This document shows positions 10,104 to 20,069 of a DNA stretch of 64,000 bases, one piece after another. A model generated the notes under the pieces. It was given only the letters and a program-made list of their open reading frames with translations. It did not search any database and had not been told where the DNA came from. Numbering within the stretch: the first letter of the stretch is position 1; each line of letters opens with the position of its first letter. Both the position numbers and the translations under genes were made by a program. This DNA is from Bacteroidota bacterium (GTDB lineage Bacteria > Bacteroidota > JABWAT01), in assembly GCA_023151185.1 (NCBI GenBank), contig JAKLJL010000001.1, forward strand, positions 124,001-188,000, read 5' to 3'.

Positions 10104-11329
10104 AATCTGAACTGAACGGAAAAACAATACTTCTGGGGGTTTCTGGCGGGATTGCTGCCTACAAAACCCCCGAGCTTGTCCGGCTGCTTAAAAAAGCCGG
10201 TGCATCCGTTCAGGTTTTTATGACGGAACCGGCAAAACAGTTTGTGACACCGGTTACCCTTGGAACTGTTTCGGAAAATCCGGTTTTGTCGGATGTTTTT
10301 CCCGGGAACCGGGAAGGTTCCTGGACGGTCCATATTCACCAGGCCAGACGTGCTGCCCTGTTTATTGTGGCACCGGCAACAGCCAATACTCTGGCCAAAC
10401 TGGCTCACGGACATGCTGACAACATGCTCACAACAACCTACCTTGCCCTTCCGCCCGAGGTTCCGGTACTGATCGTTCCGGCTATGGATACCGATATGTT
10501 TGTCCACCCGGCAACCCAGGCCAACCTTGAAATTCTCAGGGGCAGGGGGCATGTGATTCTTCCGCCGGATGACGGCCCGCTGGCTTCTGGTCTGTCTGGC
10601 CCCGGCAGAATGCCAGAGCCGGCGAAAATCGCTGAAACTGCAGCCGGTATTCTGAAATCTGAACCGAAAATTCTGGCCGGGAAACGGGTTTTGATTTCTG
10701 CCGGACCTACACGCGAGCCGATTGATCCTGTCAGATTCATCTCAAATTATTCCAGCGGAAAAATGGGATTTGCCCTTGCCGAAACTGCCGCCCGCCTGGG
10801 CGCAGAGGTCACCCTCGTTTCCGGACCGGTTCATTTATCTGATCCTGCCGGGCTGCGGGTAATCCGGGTGGAATCAGCCCTTGAAATGCAGAAGGCACTT
10901 GAATCGGAGTTTCCACGGACCGATCTCCTTATTATGGCCGCCGCTGTTGCTGATTACCGGGTCGAAACGGTTGCCGGCAGTAAAATAAAAAAGGAAGACT
11001 CCGGAAATCTGGAGTTGAAATTGGTTAAAAACCCGGATATTCTGGCTGGTTTGGGCAAAAAGAAAAAACACCAGACACTTGTCGGATTTGCACTTGAAAC
11101 TGACCGGATTGTAGAGAATGCAACCCGGAAACTCAAGGAAAAGAATCTGGATGCCATTGTTCTGAACCGTGCCAATGAGCCGGGAGCCGGATTTGAAACC
11201 GATACCAATATTGTTAAAATACTCTTTCCGGACGGAACGGTAACTGAATTTTCAAAAATGTTAAAAAAAGATCTTGCCGGACAGATTCTTTCGGTCTGCA
11301 GCAGAGTGATGGAACACAACCATGTCTGA
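10100..11329 (+). CDS. coaBC: Bifunctional phosphopantothenoylcysteine decarboxylase/synthase
   Basis: GKTILLGVSGGIAAYKTPELVRLL; ISAGPTREPIDPVRFISNYSSGKMG. Confidence 0.97.
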   Translation: MKSELNGKTILLGVSGGIAAYKTPELVRLLKKAGASVQVFMTEPAKQFVTPVTLGTVSENPVLSDVFPGNREGSWTVHIHQARRAALFIVAPATANTLAKLAHGHADNMLTTTYLALPPEVPVLIVPAMDTDMFVHPATQANLEILRGRGHVILPPDDGPLASGLSGPGRMPEPAKIAETAAGILKSEPKILAGKRVLISAGPTREPIDPVRFISNYSSGKMGFALAETAARLGAEVTLVSGPVHLSDPAGLRVIRVESALEMQKALESEFPRTDLLIMAAAVADYRVETVAGSKIKKEDSGNLELKLVKNPDILAGLGKKKKHQTLVGFALETDRIVENATRKLKEKNLDAIVLNRANEPGAGFETDTNIVKILFPDGTVTEFSKMLKKDLAGQILSVCSRVMEHNHV

Positions 11330-12020
11330 CCTTCCGATTGAAGAAATCAGGAAATTATTTGCTTTTACACGGGTCTATCTTGACCAGCAGCATGAATTGT
11401 TCGGGCCGTCTCTTCCCGATCTGATGACATCACCAGAAATCAGTGCTGAAGCCCGTGAAAAAGCCCGGCTTTTAGATGAGTTTCAGGCTTCGTTTTCAGC
11501 CTGCCAGAATTGCAAACTGGGAAAAACCCGAAAGAACCTGGTTTTTGGATCAGGCAACCCGAATGCAAAGCTTCTGGTTATTGGTGAAGGTCCGGGTGCA
11601 GATGAAGATGAAACCGGATATCCGTTTGTTGGCCGGGCGGGACAGTTGCTGACCGCCATTCTGAAAGCCATCCAATTTACCCGCCAGGATGTGTACATCG
11701 CCAATATTGTGAAATGCCGCCCGCCGCAGAACCGGAAACCTGAACCGGATGAAGTTGCAGAATGTATGCCTTATTTAAAAAATCAGATCAGGATTATCCG
11801 GCCGGCAATTATTTTGGCATTGGGTGCAACGGCGGCCAATACCCTTCTGAACAACACGGATTCTCTTGGCTCCATGCGGGGCAAAATTCATACTTTTGAG
11901 GGAACCCCACTGATTGTGACCTACCATCCGGCTGCCCTGCTCCGGAACCCCAATTACAAACCCGATACCTGGCAGGACGTTCAGTTCCTCAGAAAACAGT
12001 ACGATTTACTCGTCAGATAA
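11322..12020 (+). CDS. Type 4/5-like Fe-S uracil-DNA glycosylase
   Basis: CQNCKLGKTRKNLVFGSG, GEGPGADEDETGYPFVGRAGQLL, VTYHPAALLRNP. Confidence 0.93.
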   Translation: MSDLPIEEIRKLFAFTRVYLDQQHELFGPSLPDLMTSPEISAEAREKARLLDEFQASFSACQNCKLGKTRKNLVFGSGNPNAKLLVIGEGPGADEDETGYPFVGRAGQLLTAILKAIQFTRQDVYIANIVKCRPPQNRKPEPDEVAECMPYLKNQIRIIRPAIILALGATAANTLLNNTDSLGSMRGKIHTFEGTPLIVTYHPAALLRNPNYKPDTWQDVQFLRKQYDLLVR

Positions 12021-12029
12021 GAAAGCAGT

Positions 12030-13541
12030 ATGGCTAAAGTTTTCGGTGAAGGAAAGTCCGGTAAATTTCCGATTGATGAGTTTCTGAACCGGAAGGGAAA
12101 AACAACACAAGTCCTCTCAATTGATGGAAGAACCCCACCACAAGCCGTAGATGTTGAACAGGCGGTTTTAGGAGCTATTCTTATAGATCCTGAAGCCTTT
12201 TACAAAGTTATCGACATTATTGATGATTCCTGTTTTTACAAACCATCACACCGTTTAATAATGGCAACCATTATTTGCATGGTTGAAAAAAATGAAGCTG
12301 TTGACATTGTAACTTTAACCGAAGAGTTAAGAAAAGCCAAAAAACTTGAGGAAGCTGGTGGAGCTGTTTACATTTCTGAACTAACAACTAAGGTCACAAC
12401 TTCTGCAAATATTGAGTATTATACTCGAATTGTACATGAAAAATTTATCCTACGTAGAATTATTTCAATTTCTGGGGAACTTGCCTCAGAAGCCTTCGAA
12501 GGTGAGGATGATCCCTTTGACATTCTGGACAAAGCTGAAAAGGAACTTTACCTAATTTCTGGGGCAAGACTCAGAAAAAGTGCACTGTCCATTTCTGAGA
12601 TACTTACAACTGCCATCGAAAAACTTGAGAATATTCACGAAAATGCTGGCGGGGTTTCAGGTGTCCCTTCCAGTTTTGTTGATCTTGACAAAATGACCGG
12701 CGGATTCCAACCTTCTGACCTGGTGATTATTGCCGCCCGTCCCTCTATGGGGAAAACAGCCTTTGCCATGACGGTGGCCATGAATGCTGCCTTGAAGGCG
12801 AAAAAGTCAATTCTGGTATTTTCCCTGGAAATGTCATCGCAGTCACTAATTGAACGGTTGCTGTATTCAACGGCCAAGGTTGATGCTCACCTGGCCCGTA
12901 ACGGCCGCCTTCCGCATGATGACTGGCCCAAAATCACAAAAGCAGCCGGCAAATTGAACGAAACCAGCATTTACATCGACGACACACCCGGACTTACCGT
13001 CATGGAAATCAGGGCAAAAGCCCGGCGGCTGAAGTCTGAAAAGGGAATTGACATGATTATTGTCGATTACCTTCAGTTTGTTCATGGCCCGAAAAATACC
13101 CAGTCCCGTGAGCAGGAAATTTCTGCCATCAGCCGGTCGCTGAAAATGCTGGCTAAAGAACTTCAGGTTCCGGTTCTGGCACTTTCGCAGCTTTCACGGG
13201 CAGTTGAAAGCCGGAATCCGAAACGACCCATGCTGTCTGACCTTCGGGAATCAGGAGCAATTGAACAGGATGCCGACGTTGTTCTTTTTATTTACCGGCC
13301 CGAGTTTTACGGCGAAAAAGAGACAGAGGATGGAGCTCCTGCAGAAGGAATGGCCGAAATCATCATCGGAAAACAAAGAAACGGACCAACCGGTACGGTG
13401 ATTCTTCAGTTCAATAAACAATATGCCGCTTTTGATAACCGGATTTCAACCGGTGGCCTCGGGGCGCCACCTCCCGGACCGGATGCTCCGTTAAACCCTG
13501 AGGATTTTGGGGCACCACCGCCGGGAATTGTTCCGTTTTAA
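12030..13541 (+). CDS. dnaB: Replicative DNA helicase DnaB
   Basis: N-terminal VDVEQAVLGAIL; Walker A ARPSMGKTAFA; DLRESGAIEQDADVV; composition mosaic (see findings). Confidence 0.97.
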   Translation: MAKVFGEGKSGKFPIDEFLNRKGKTTQVLSIDGRTPPQAVDVEQAVLGAILIDPEAFYKVIDIIDDSCFYKPSHRLIMATIICMVEKNEAVDIVTLTEELRKAKKLEEAGGAVYISELTTKVTTSANIEYYTRIVHEKFILRRIISISGELASEAFEGEDDPFDILDKAEKELYLISGARLRKSALSISEILTTAIEKLENIHENAGGVSGVPSSFVDLDKMTGGFQPSDLVIIAARPSMGKTAFAMTVAMNAALKAKKSILVFSLEMSSQSLIERLLYSTAKVDAHLARNGRLPHDDWPKITKAAGKLNETSIYIDDTPGLTVMEIRAKARRLKSEKGIDMIIVDYLQFVHGPKNTQSREQEISAISRSLKMLAKELQVPVLALSQLSRAVESRNPKRPMLSDLRESGAIEQDADVVLFIYRPEFYGEKETEDGAPAEGMAEIIIGKQRNGPTGTVILQFNKQYAAFDNRISTGGLGAPPPGPDAPLNPEDFGAPPPGIVPF

Positions 13542-13546
13542 CCACT

Positions 13547-13572
13547 AAGTCCGGGAAAACCGGACTTTTTTT
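13547..13572 (+). terminator. Intrinsic terminator after dnaB
   Basis: AAGTCCGG-GAAAA-CCGGACTT followed by T-run. Confidence 0.85.
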
Positions 13573-13597
13573 ATTCAGATTAAGTGCAGGAGAATTT

Positions 13598-14476
13598 ATG
13601 GCTGGCGGAAGTTTGCTGGCATTGCTGGATGATATTACGACAATTCTCGATGATGTCTCGGTTATGACTAAAGTGGCGGCCAAAAAAACAGCCGGAGTGC
13701 TTGGCGATGATCTTGCGCTTAATGCCCAGCAGGTTTCTGGCGTCAATGCAGACCGGGAATTACCGGTTGTTTGGGCTGTGGCAAAAGGCTCGTTTTTAAA
13801 TAAACTGATTTTGGTTCCGGCCGCACTTTTAATCAGTTCCTTTATTCCATGGGCTGTTCTTCCTCTTCTGATGATCGGTGGGGCATTTCTTTGCTTTGAA
13901 GGGGTTGAAAAGGTTCTTCATCCGTTTTTTCATCACGAAAAGTTACCAGAAACCCGGTCTGAACCGGTAGACTCCACTGAAAAGGAAAAAGTAAAGGGTG
14001 CCATCCGGACGGACTTTATTCTGTCTGCCGAAATCATAGTTATTGCTCTTGGAACCGTGGCCGGACAGCCTTTCGCTGTACAGCTTTCTGTTCTTGCAGG
14101 AATTGCTGTGATCATGACAATCGGAGTTTACGGGTTGGTTGCCGGAATTGTGAAGCTGGATGATGCCGGACTCTGGCTTCTGAAATCTGATTTACCTTCA
14201 TTCTTCCGTCGTGCCGGCCTGTGGATTCTGAATCTGGCGCCCTGGTTAATGAAAGGACTTTCGGTTGCGGGTACGGTTGCAATGTTTCTGGTTGGTGGAG
14301 GGATTGTAGTGCACGGCATTCCGGCAGTACATCACCTGATAACCGGATTTTCGGAGACTGTATCACCTGCCTGGATAGGAACTCTGGCAGAAAACGCGGC
14401 CAATGCTGTTGCTGGTTTTCTGGTTGGGCTGCTGGTTCTGGGGGCAGTTTCGGTTTTCAGCAAATTAAAAAAATAA
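13598..14476 (+). CDS. DUF808 family membrane protein
   Basis: MAGGSLLALLDDITTILDDVSVMTKVAAKKTAGVLGDDLALNAQQVSG signature. Confidence 0.93.
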   Translation: MAGGSLLALLDDITTILDDVSVMTKVAAKKTAGVLGDDLALNAQQVSGVNADRELPVVWAVAKGSFLNKLILVPAALLISSFIPWAVLPLLMIGGAFLCFEGVEKVLHPFFHHEKLPETRSEPVDSTEKEKVKGAIRTDFILSAEIIVIALGTVAGQPFAVQLSVLAGIAVIMTIGVYGLVAGIVKLDDAGLWLLKSDLPSFFRRAGLWILNLAPWLMKGLSVAGTVAMFLVGGGIVVHGIPAVHHLITGFSETVSPAWIGTLAENAANAVAGFLVGLLVLGAVSVFSKLKK

Positions 14477-14517
14477 CCCGGCCCCACCTGACGGCTGAAC
14501 CGGGCTGTAAGACAGAC

Positions 14518-17331
14518 CTACCGGATGAGGACCATTTTCCGGACCAGAGTCCGGTTTCCGGCAGATATGGAATAAAAGTAAACTCCGCTTGGATGCAGGG
14601 ATCCATCAAAGTCGATCCGGTGCGAACCGGCAGGCTGAACTCCAGCCTCCTCCTTTATTATTTCTTTCCCCAAAACATCAAAAACACGGAACGTGACCTT
14701 TCCTGCAACCGGCAGTGAATACCGGATTGAGGTGACGGGGTTAAACGGGTTCGGATAGTTTTGATCCAGATAATACCCGGCCGGTAATTCCGGATCGCCG
14801 ACCGAAACAACCGAAGGTTTTGAGTCATACCAAACCGAATTATAATACCATCCTTCCCTGTCTCTGAAAAGATCAGCGGTCTGGGGCTGCCCGGCATTAT
14901 TGAAAATCAGATTCGCCGATTTGGTTCCTTTCAGGGTAAACGAAAACCAACCATCCCCATTTGGTTTCATGGCAGTGCCGGGCCAGGTTGCCGGTGTGGC
15001 AGAACCGGCGTTCCACCAGTAAATCCAGGCTTGTGAGTAGTTTGCAGGTTTAAAGAAATGAACGGTAAGTGAATCACCGCCGGGAGCAGTTGTTGTATCA
15101 TTCCCCGAAACCTTAAATCCGAAATCTTTTCCGCCGTTGTTATCCCAGGTATTATCTGAATAATTAATTACAAAGGCCACCTGGTATACTTTCTGCTCGG
15201 GTTTGTTAAATGGTCCGATTTTAAGTATCAGTCTGGAGGAATCATCCGGGCCGGAAAACGGCGTTTGGACTGCCGGTCCCGATCCGAATAAAACGGTTCC
15301 GGCCGGCCGGTAAACCGGGTTGGGAGTCTGCCAGGTTGCTCCTGAGTTATTGACTCCCCAATGGAGTTTACCACCCTGAGTGGCATTCTTTATCGTAATG
15401 GTTACCGTATCCTGAATCGTTGGCTCGGCGGGAGTGATCACCACGGTTCCATCTCCGCCCTGGCCGCCTCCCTGATTATTTCCAACCCAGACGTGCAGAA
15501 TCGGTGACCGGGATTGGTTGCCAAGACTATCGGTCGCTTCGACGTAGTAATCAAGAAGCTGATCAGAAAATCCGGATACTTTGGCAGAATATTCTGCTGC
15601 AATTTTTATAGGAAGCGGATCGGTTTTTGGTGATTGGGTTGCTGCATTCAGGGGAATGGAGATCCAGTCTGTGACCTCAGAACCACCCGAAATAGTTTCA
15701 TTGTCAGTTGAAAGCGGTGAGTTAACTCCGTCTTTGTCGGTCCGGAGTTTAAGGGTAACAGCCTGAAGCCCGCTGATGTCGAAGGCATAGGTCCAGACCG
15801 TGAACTCTTTGGGTTGTGCAAGTTCCCATTCTGTTCCGCCGGGGTTATAAGGTTCCCGTTGCGGTACAAACAAAGTTGGCGGAGTTTTATCGGCTGGTTT
15901 GGATATTACCGGCAGAACGCTTTGAATGGCCAGATTTGCCCCACGGGTCGGGTGAGAATCCCACATTTCAGTTCCATCCCAGTACCAGTAATCAGACGCC
16001 TGGGAATTCATCAGAAATTTCCAGCCCTCCTGAGTCTGCTGAGAACCGGGCGATTGGTCCTGTGCTGTTGCCAGGTAATTCTGTGCAGCCGTGATAACCG
16101 CCCAACTGTTTCTGTCGGGACTATATCCGCCGGAAGGATCTCCCAGCCACTTTTTAAATTCAGGATCACCGGCATCGGCACCAGCCCAGCTTCCGGCCTC
16201 GATTTGGATCAGATCAGAAGGGTCCGGGGGATAGGAGTCAAGATAATCCTGAACCGTGGTACAGTTGAACCGGTCGGGATTTGACTTCAGCCAGTCTACA
16301 AAGGCCTGGAAATTACTCTGATAGTAGTAATCTGCCCCACCGCCGAAATTATCTCCGTCATGATGGAGCACAATCAAAATAGGGTGAGCCGGGTCGGTGT
16401 TGTAACTTTCCAGCTGGCTCATGACGGTTTCATAATTCAGGGCGCCAAAACCGCCTCTCCCGTCTTCATTTCCCAGATACCGATCGGTCGGGACCGCGAT
16501 GATTTTCTTTGTTTCCCCAGTTTCCGGGTTAGTATAGGCCACGTAGTGCGGCTGGCGTCCCCAGCGGGCAGAATTTTTTGTCGGAGCCCAAAGTCCGTTA
16601 AGCTGAACCCAGTCGTTCGGGTTGGCATTAACCTGATCTGCTTTGTTAGGCTCAACAACGCTGCCGCCTTTTCCCCAGGGGTAACCCTGAGCGGCCCGGT
16701 CAAAGTGGATATTATCAACCAGGGCCCATTCAATCCCCTCATCAGCCAACGCCGGAACCATCCGGTCCGCAAAGGCATTTTCGGGCGGGAAAATTCCTTT
16801 TGAATAATTTCCCCCAAAATTGGCAATCACGGATTCACGGTGGGCCGCAATCTGTCGGCGGATATCATCATACCGGATCAGTCCCATCAGCGGATGGTGG
16901 TAACCGAATCCGACCAGATCAGTCCTCGGATTTCCTTTAACGGTCTTGGACTGACGGGCCTCTTTCCAGTTTTGCTTCCAGTTTTGAAATCCCTTTCCGG
17001 CAGATTCCAGATTATTCAGGTTTTCTATCAGGGATCCCGAAAAACTGACCTGTGCGCCAAAATTGGGAAGGGAAGCGCCTTTGGCGACGGCATCTTTTGG
17101 CCAGGAGGTATAAGGCCCTGTTCTGGACTGGTGGATGGCGACAACCGAATAGGAGTAAGCACCCCGGTTTTCGGTTTGCATAATGGATTCATACGGCCAG
17201 TAAATGGGCTGGTGCATGTGCCAGAGAAAGGCAATCTGAATCGGTGGCTGGGTGGATTTTTTTTCCTGGGCGGATGCGCAGGTAATCAGCGTCTGAAGAA
17301 AAACGGCAGAAAGAAACAGTCGGGTTGTCAT
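14518..17331 (-). CDS. Secreted GH57-family glycoside hydrolase with C-terminal sorting domain
   Basis: IQIAFLWHMHQPIYWP GH57 N-terminus; starch-binding-like modules; C-terminal LDQNYPNPFNPVTSIRYSLP; likely start MTTRLFLSAVF. Confidence 0.85.
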   Translation of the reverse strand: MTTRLFLSAVFLQTLITCASAQEKKSTQPPIQIAFLWHMHQPIYWPYESIMQTENRGAYSYSVVAIHQSRTGPYTSWPKDAVAKGASLPNFGAQVSFSGSLIENLNNLESAGKGFQNWKQNWKEARQSKTVKGNPRTDLVGFGYHHPLMGLIRYDDIRRQIAAHRESVIANFGGNYSKGIFPPENAFADRMVPALADEGIEWALVDNIHFDRAAQGYPWGKGGSVVEPNKADQVNANPNDWVQLNGLWAPTKNSARWGRQPHYVAYTNPETGETKKIIAVPTDRYLGNEDGRGGFGALNYETVMSQLESYNTDPAHPILIVLHHDGDNFGGGADYYYQSNFQAFVDWLKSNPDRFNCTTVQDYLDSYPPDPSDLIQIEAGSWAGADAGDPEFKKWLGDPSGGYSPDRNSWAVITAAQNYLATAQDQSPGSQQTQEGWKFLMNSQASDYWYWDGTEMWDSHPTRGANLAIQSVLPVISKPADKTPPTLFVPQREPYNPGGTEWELAQPKEFTVWTYAFDISGLQAVTLKLRTDKDGVNSPLSTDNETISGGSEVTDWISIPLNAATQSPKTDPLPIKIAAEYSAKVSGFSDQLLDYYVEATDSLGNQSRSPILHVWVGNNQGGGQGGDGTVVITPAEPTIQDTVTITIKNATQGGKLHWGVNNSGATWQTPNPVYRPAGTVLFGSGPAVQTPFSGPDDSSRLILKIGPFNKPEQKVYQVAFVINYSDNTWDNNGGKDFGFKVSGNDTTTAPGGDSLTVHFFKPANYSQAWIYWWNAGSATPATWPGTAMKPNGDGWFSFTLKGTKSANLIFNNAGQPQTADLFRDREGWYYNSVWYDSKPSVVSVGDPELPAGYYLDQNYPNPFNPVTSIRYSLPVAGKVTFRVFDVLGKEIIKEEAGVQPAGSHRIDFDGSLHPSGVYFYSISAGNRTLVRKMVLIR

Positions 17332-17460
17332 ACACTCCTCACGGAAGAAAAGGGCTTCCAAAACCGTGAAGATAGTAAAAACAGACTAAAAGTAAAAAAA
17401 TGTCAGAAAATGTTTATTTGATACAGGAGAAACTTTAATGACCCTCTAATCCGGAAAAAA

Positions 17461-17733
17461 TTAGTCTGCCAGATCCATGCCATCAACCACACCCATAATA
17501 ATGGCATTGGCCGGGATTTTATCAGAACCGGTTAGTTGTTTGACAACATCCCCTTCCTGAGCAACCAAAACGGTGTCACCAATACCGGCGTCCGAATAAT
17601 CAATGGCTAAAAGATCTGATCCTTCCGGATTTCCATTAAGATCCACCGGCTGGACGATCAGGAGTTTACATTTCTCGAGGTGTTCATTTTTTACCGGTGC
17701 CACCAAAGTGCCGGTCACTTTTGCTAAAATCAT
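17461..17733 (-). CDS. EutN/CcmL-family (bacterial microcompartment vertex-like) protein
   Basis: MILAKVTGTLVAPVKNEHLEKCKLLIVQPVD...AIDYSDAGIGDTVLVAQEGD; 4-bp overlap with glmM. Confidence 0.9.
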   Translation of the reverse strand: MILAKVTGTLVAPVKNEHLEKCKLLIVQPVDLNGNPEGSDLLAIDYSDAGIGDTVLVAQEGDVVKQLTGSDKIPANAIIMGVVDGMDLAD

Positions 17734-19097
17734 GCGGTCATGATCTCCCTGATTCTGGCAACGTACCGGTCTCCCAGTTCATCTGCCTCAGTTTGGGTTG
17801 GGGCTTCCGTGTAAATCCGGATAATAGGCTCTGTGTTCGATTTCCGGAGGTGAACCCACCGGTCAGGGAAACTGATTTTCAGTCCGTCCTGCAGATCAAT
17901 GACTTCATTCCGGCTGGATTCTGCCAATTGGCTGATAATCTTATCCGGATCTGCATCTCCCAGATCTACCTTTTTCTTACCCATTTCATAAGAGGGAAGG
18001 GAGGCTCTGAGCCGGGAAATGGGCTGGCCGCCTTCGGTTACCCAGGCGACGATCAGCAGGGCTGCAACCAGGGAATCACGGCCATAGTGTGAGTCTGGCA
18101 GAATAACCCCACCTGAACCTTCACCCCCAATAACCGAACCGGTTTCCTGCATTTTTTTGACGACGTTGATTTCACCGACTTTAGACCGGTGGCAGGTAAC
18201 GCCATACCTGGCTGCCACATCATCGACCGCACGGGTGGTAGACAGATTCACTGCCACATCCCCTTTTTTCCGCTTCAGAATGAAATCAACTGCTGCTGTG
18301 ATGGTATACTCTTCACCCATTGGGTCGCCGGTTTCGAGAATTACCGCCAGCCGGTCTGCATCCGGATCAACAGCAAGACCCAGATCTGCTTTTTCCTGCC
18401 GGACTTTTTCCATCAGACCGGTCAGATTTTGGGGAAGCGGTTCAGGGGTATGCGGAAACAGTCCGGAAGATCCGCAGTTCATCCGGATGACTTCACAGCC
18501 CAGGGTTTCGAGAAGTTCAGGAAGGGCTTCTGACCCGGCGCCCTCAACAGCGTCGAGCACGATCCTGATCTTCCGTTCCTTAATTCCTTTATAATCAATA
18601 AAGTCAAAGGATAAAAGCGAGTTGATGTGAGTTTTATGGTAGTCCCTGATTTTTTTAAAGGATCCGGTTTCATTCCATTTTGCTGTTGCAAACCGGCCGC
18701 TGTTTTTGATTGCCAGCAAGGCTTCTCCCTCTTCGGGGGACATGAACTCACCGGTGTGATTCAGAAGCTTCAAAGCATTCCATTCGGCCGGATTGTGCGA
18801 AGCAGATACAATAATTCCGCCCTGTGCTTTGAATTGGTCAACCCCAAACTGGACGGTCGGGGTTGGCACGATTCCAAGATCAATCACCCGGCAGCCGCAC
18901 CAGTTTAAGGTCGAACTGACCAGTTCTGAAACCATTTTTCCGGTAATTCTGGAATCCCGGCCCAAAACGATTAAAGCATCCGGAAACGATTGCCTGACCC
19001 AGGTTGCATATGCCGAGGTGAACTCAACGATGACCTGTGGCGTTAAGCCGTCTCCTACAATTCCCCGGATTCCCGAAACACTGACCATTAAAGGCAT
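17730..19097 (-). CDS. glmM: Phosphoglucosamine mutase / phosphohexomutase
   Basis: SVSGIRGIVG, IIVSASHNPAEWNALKLL, DPDADRLA, SNTEPIIRIYTEA. Confidence 0.9.
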   Translation of the reverse strand: MPLMVSVSGIRGIVGDGLTPQVIVEFTSAYATWVRQSFPDALIVLGRDSRITGKMVSELVSSTLNWCGCRVIDLGIVPTPTVQFGVDQFKAQGGIIVSASHNPAEWNALKLLNHTGEFMSPEEGEALLAIKNSGRFATAKWNETGSFKKIRDYHKTHINSLLSFDFIDYKGIKERKIRIVLDAVEGAGSEALPELLETLGCEVIRMNCGSSGLFPHTPEPLPQNLTGLMEKVRQEKADLGLAVDPDADRLAVILETGDPMGEEYTITAAVDFILKRKKGDVAVNLSTTRAVDDVAARYGVTCHRSKVGEINVVKKMQETGSVIGGEGSGGVILPDSHYGRDSLVAALLIVAWVTEGGQPISRLRASLPSYEMGKKKVDLGDADPDKIISQLAESSRNEVIDLQDGLKISFPDRWVHLRKSNTEPIIRIYTEAPTQTEADELGDRYVARIREIMTA

Positions 19098-19332
19098 ATA
19101 CTCACCCGCAAAAAAGACAAAAATACAAAGTTTCGGGGTAATTCGGAGGTTTTATCCCGACCTTGAAGACCGTTTTCCCGAATAACTGAACCAAGGGTTG
19201 GCTTTATTCAGTTTTTGCCGGGAAAAAAAGTATAAAATGGTTAGAAAAAAGAAAAAAGGGATACGAATATCCGGTAAGTGTTGAATTTGGTCTTAAAACT
19301 CGTTTACTTTAGCCAAAAATTCGGAGTATAAA

Positions 19333-19629
19333 ATGGAAAATCTAACCCTCCTGATCTCAATTCTTTCTGTTCTGGTAATGATTGTCGGGCTGATTTTGGT
19401 TTTGGCCGGAAAAAAACAATTCTCTGGTGGTGTTGTCGGTAAAAACTGGAATTTTCTGACCGGGTTGGTTATTCTCTTTACAATTGGTTATCTGACAGCA
19501 CCGTTCATGTCACTGATTCCGCCGGAATATTTCCAGTTCATCATCGCCAATATTCTTCTTTTTGGTGCCATATTTGTGATAATTACGATCCGGCTGATCA
19601 AAACCATCATTAATGACCTGATGAACTGA
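19333..19629 (+). CDS. Small hypothetical membrane protein
   Basis: 98-aa ORF with three hydrophobic segments; abuts downstream ORF. Confidence 0.55.
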   Translation: MENLTLLISILSVLVMIVGLILVLAGKKQFSGGVVGKNWNFLTGLVILFTIGYLTAPFMSLIPPEYFQFIIANILLFGAIFVIITIRLIKTIINDLMN

Positions 19630-20069
19630 TGATATACCGCCAGACTGAAGACGGAAAAAAGGAAGCAAGGAACCCATCATCAGGGTTACCCCACCTGTCC
19701 AGAATGATTTTGTTTCTGGTTGACGGGAAACAGGATTCTGCGGCGATTGATCTGACTCTTAAAAACCCGCCCGGCCTGGAATCTGCCTTTCAGTTTTTGG
19801 TGGATCACCACCTGATTGAATCTGCAGGTGAGGTCACCTCTGCAACCAACGGCACTGATTTGCGTGTCCAGTTAATCAGCCTTTTCAAAACTCACCTTCC
19901 GGCTTTTGCATCCAGGGCAGAAGCCAAATTGCTTTCTGTTCCTGATGATCCCGATTCCCTCCGGTCTGCATTTGAAGGCTGCTGCAAAGTTGTTCGTCTG
20001 ACGATTGATGAAAAAACGTCCTCAAAAATCCTTCAGGAAGGCCAAAGCCTTTTAACCCATCGGGGATAA
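19629..20069 (+). CDS. Hypothetical protein
   Basis: 146-aa ORF with native codon style, coupled to the upstream ORF. Confidence 0.55.
   Translation: MIYRQTEDGKKEARNPSSGLPHLSRMILFLVDGKQDSAAIDLTLKNPPGLESAFQFLVDHHLIESAGEVTSATNGTDLRVQLISLFKTHLPAFASRAEAKLLSVPDDPDSLRSAFEGCCKVVRLTIDEKTSSKILQEGQSLLTHRG

Noticed and set aside
15814-16284. 156-aa ORF opposite the GH57 gene
   Set aside because: Antisense frame within a gene with clear GH57 motifs; no family resemblance.
18157-18594. 145-aa Ser/Arg-rich ORF opposite glmM
   Set aside because: Composition and position typical of an antisense shadow ORF.
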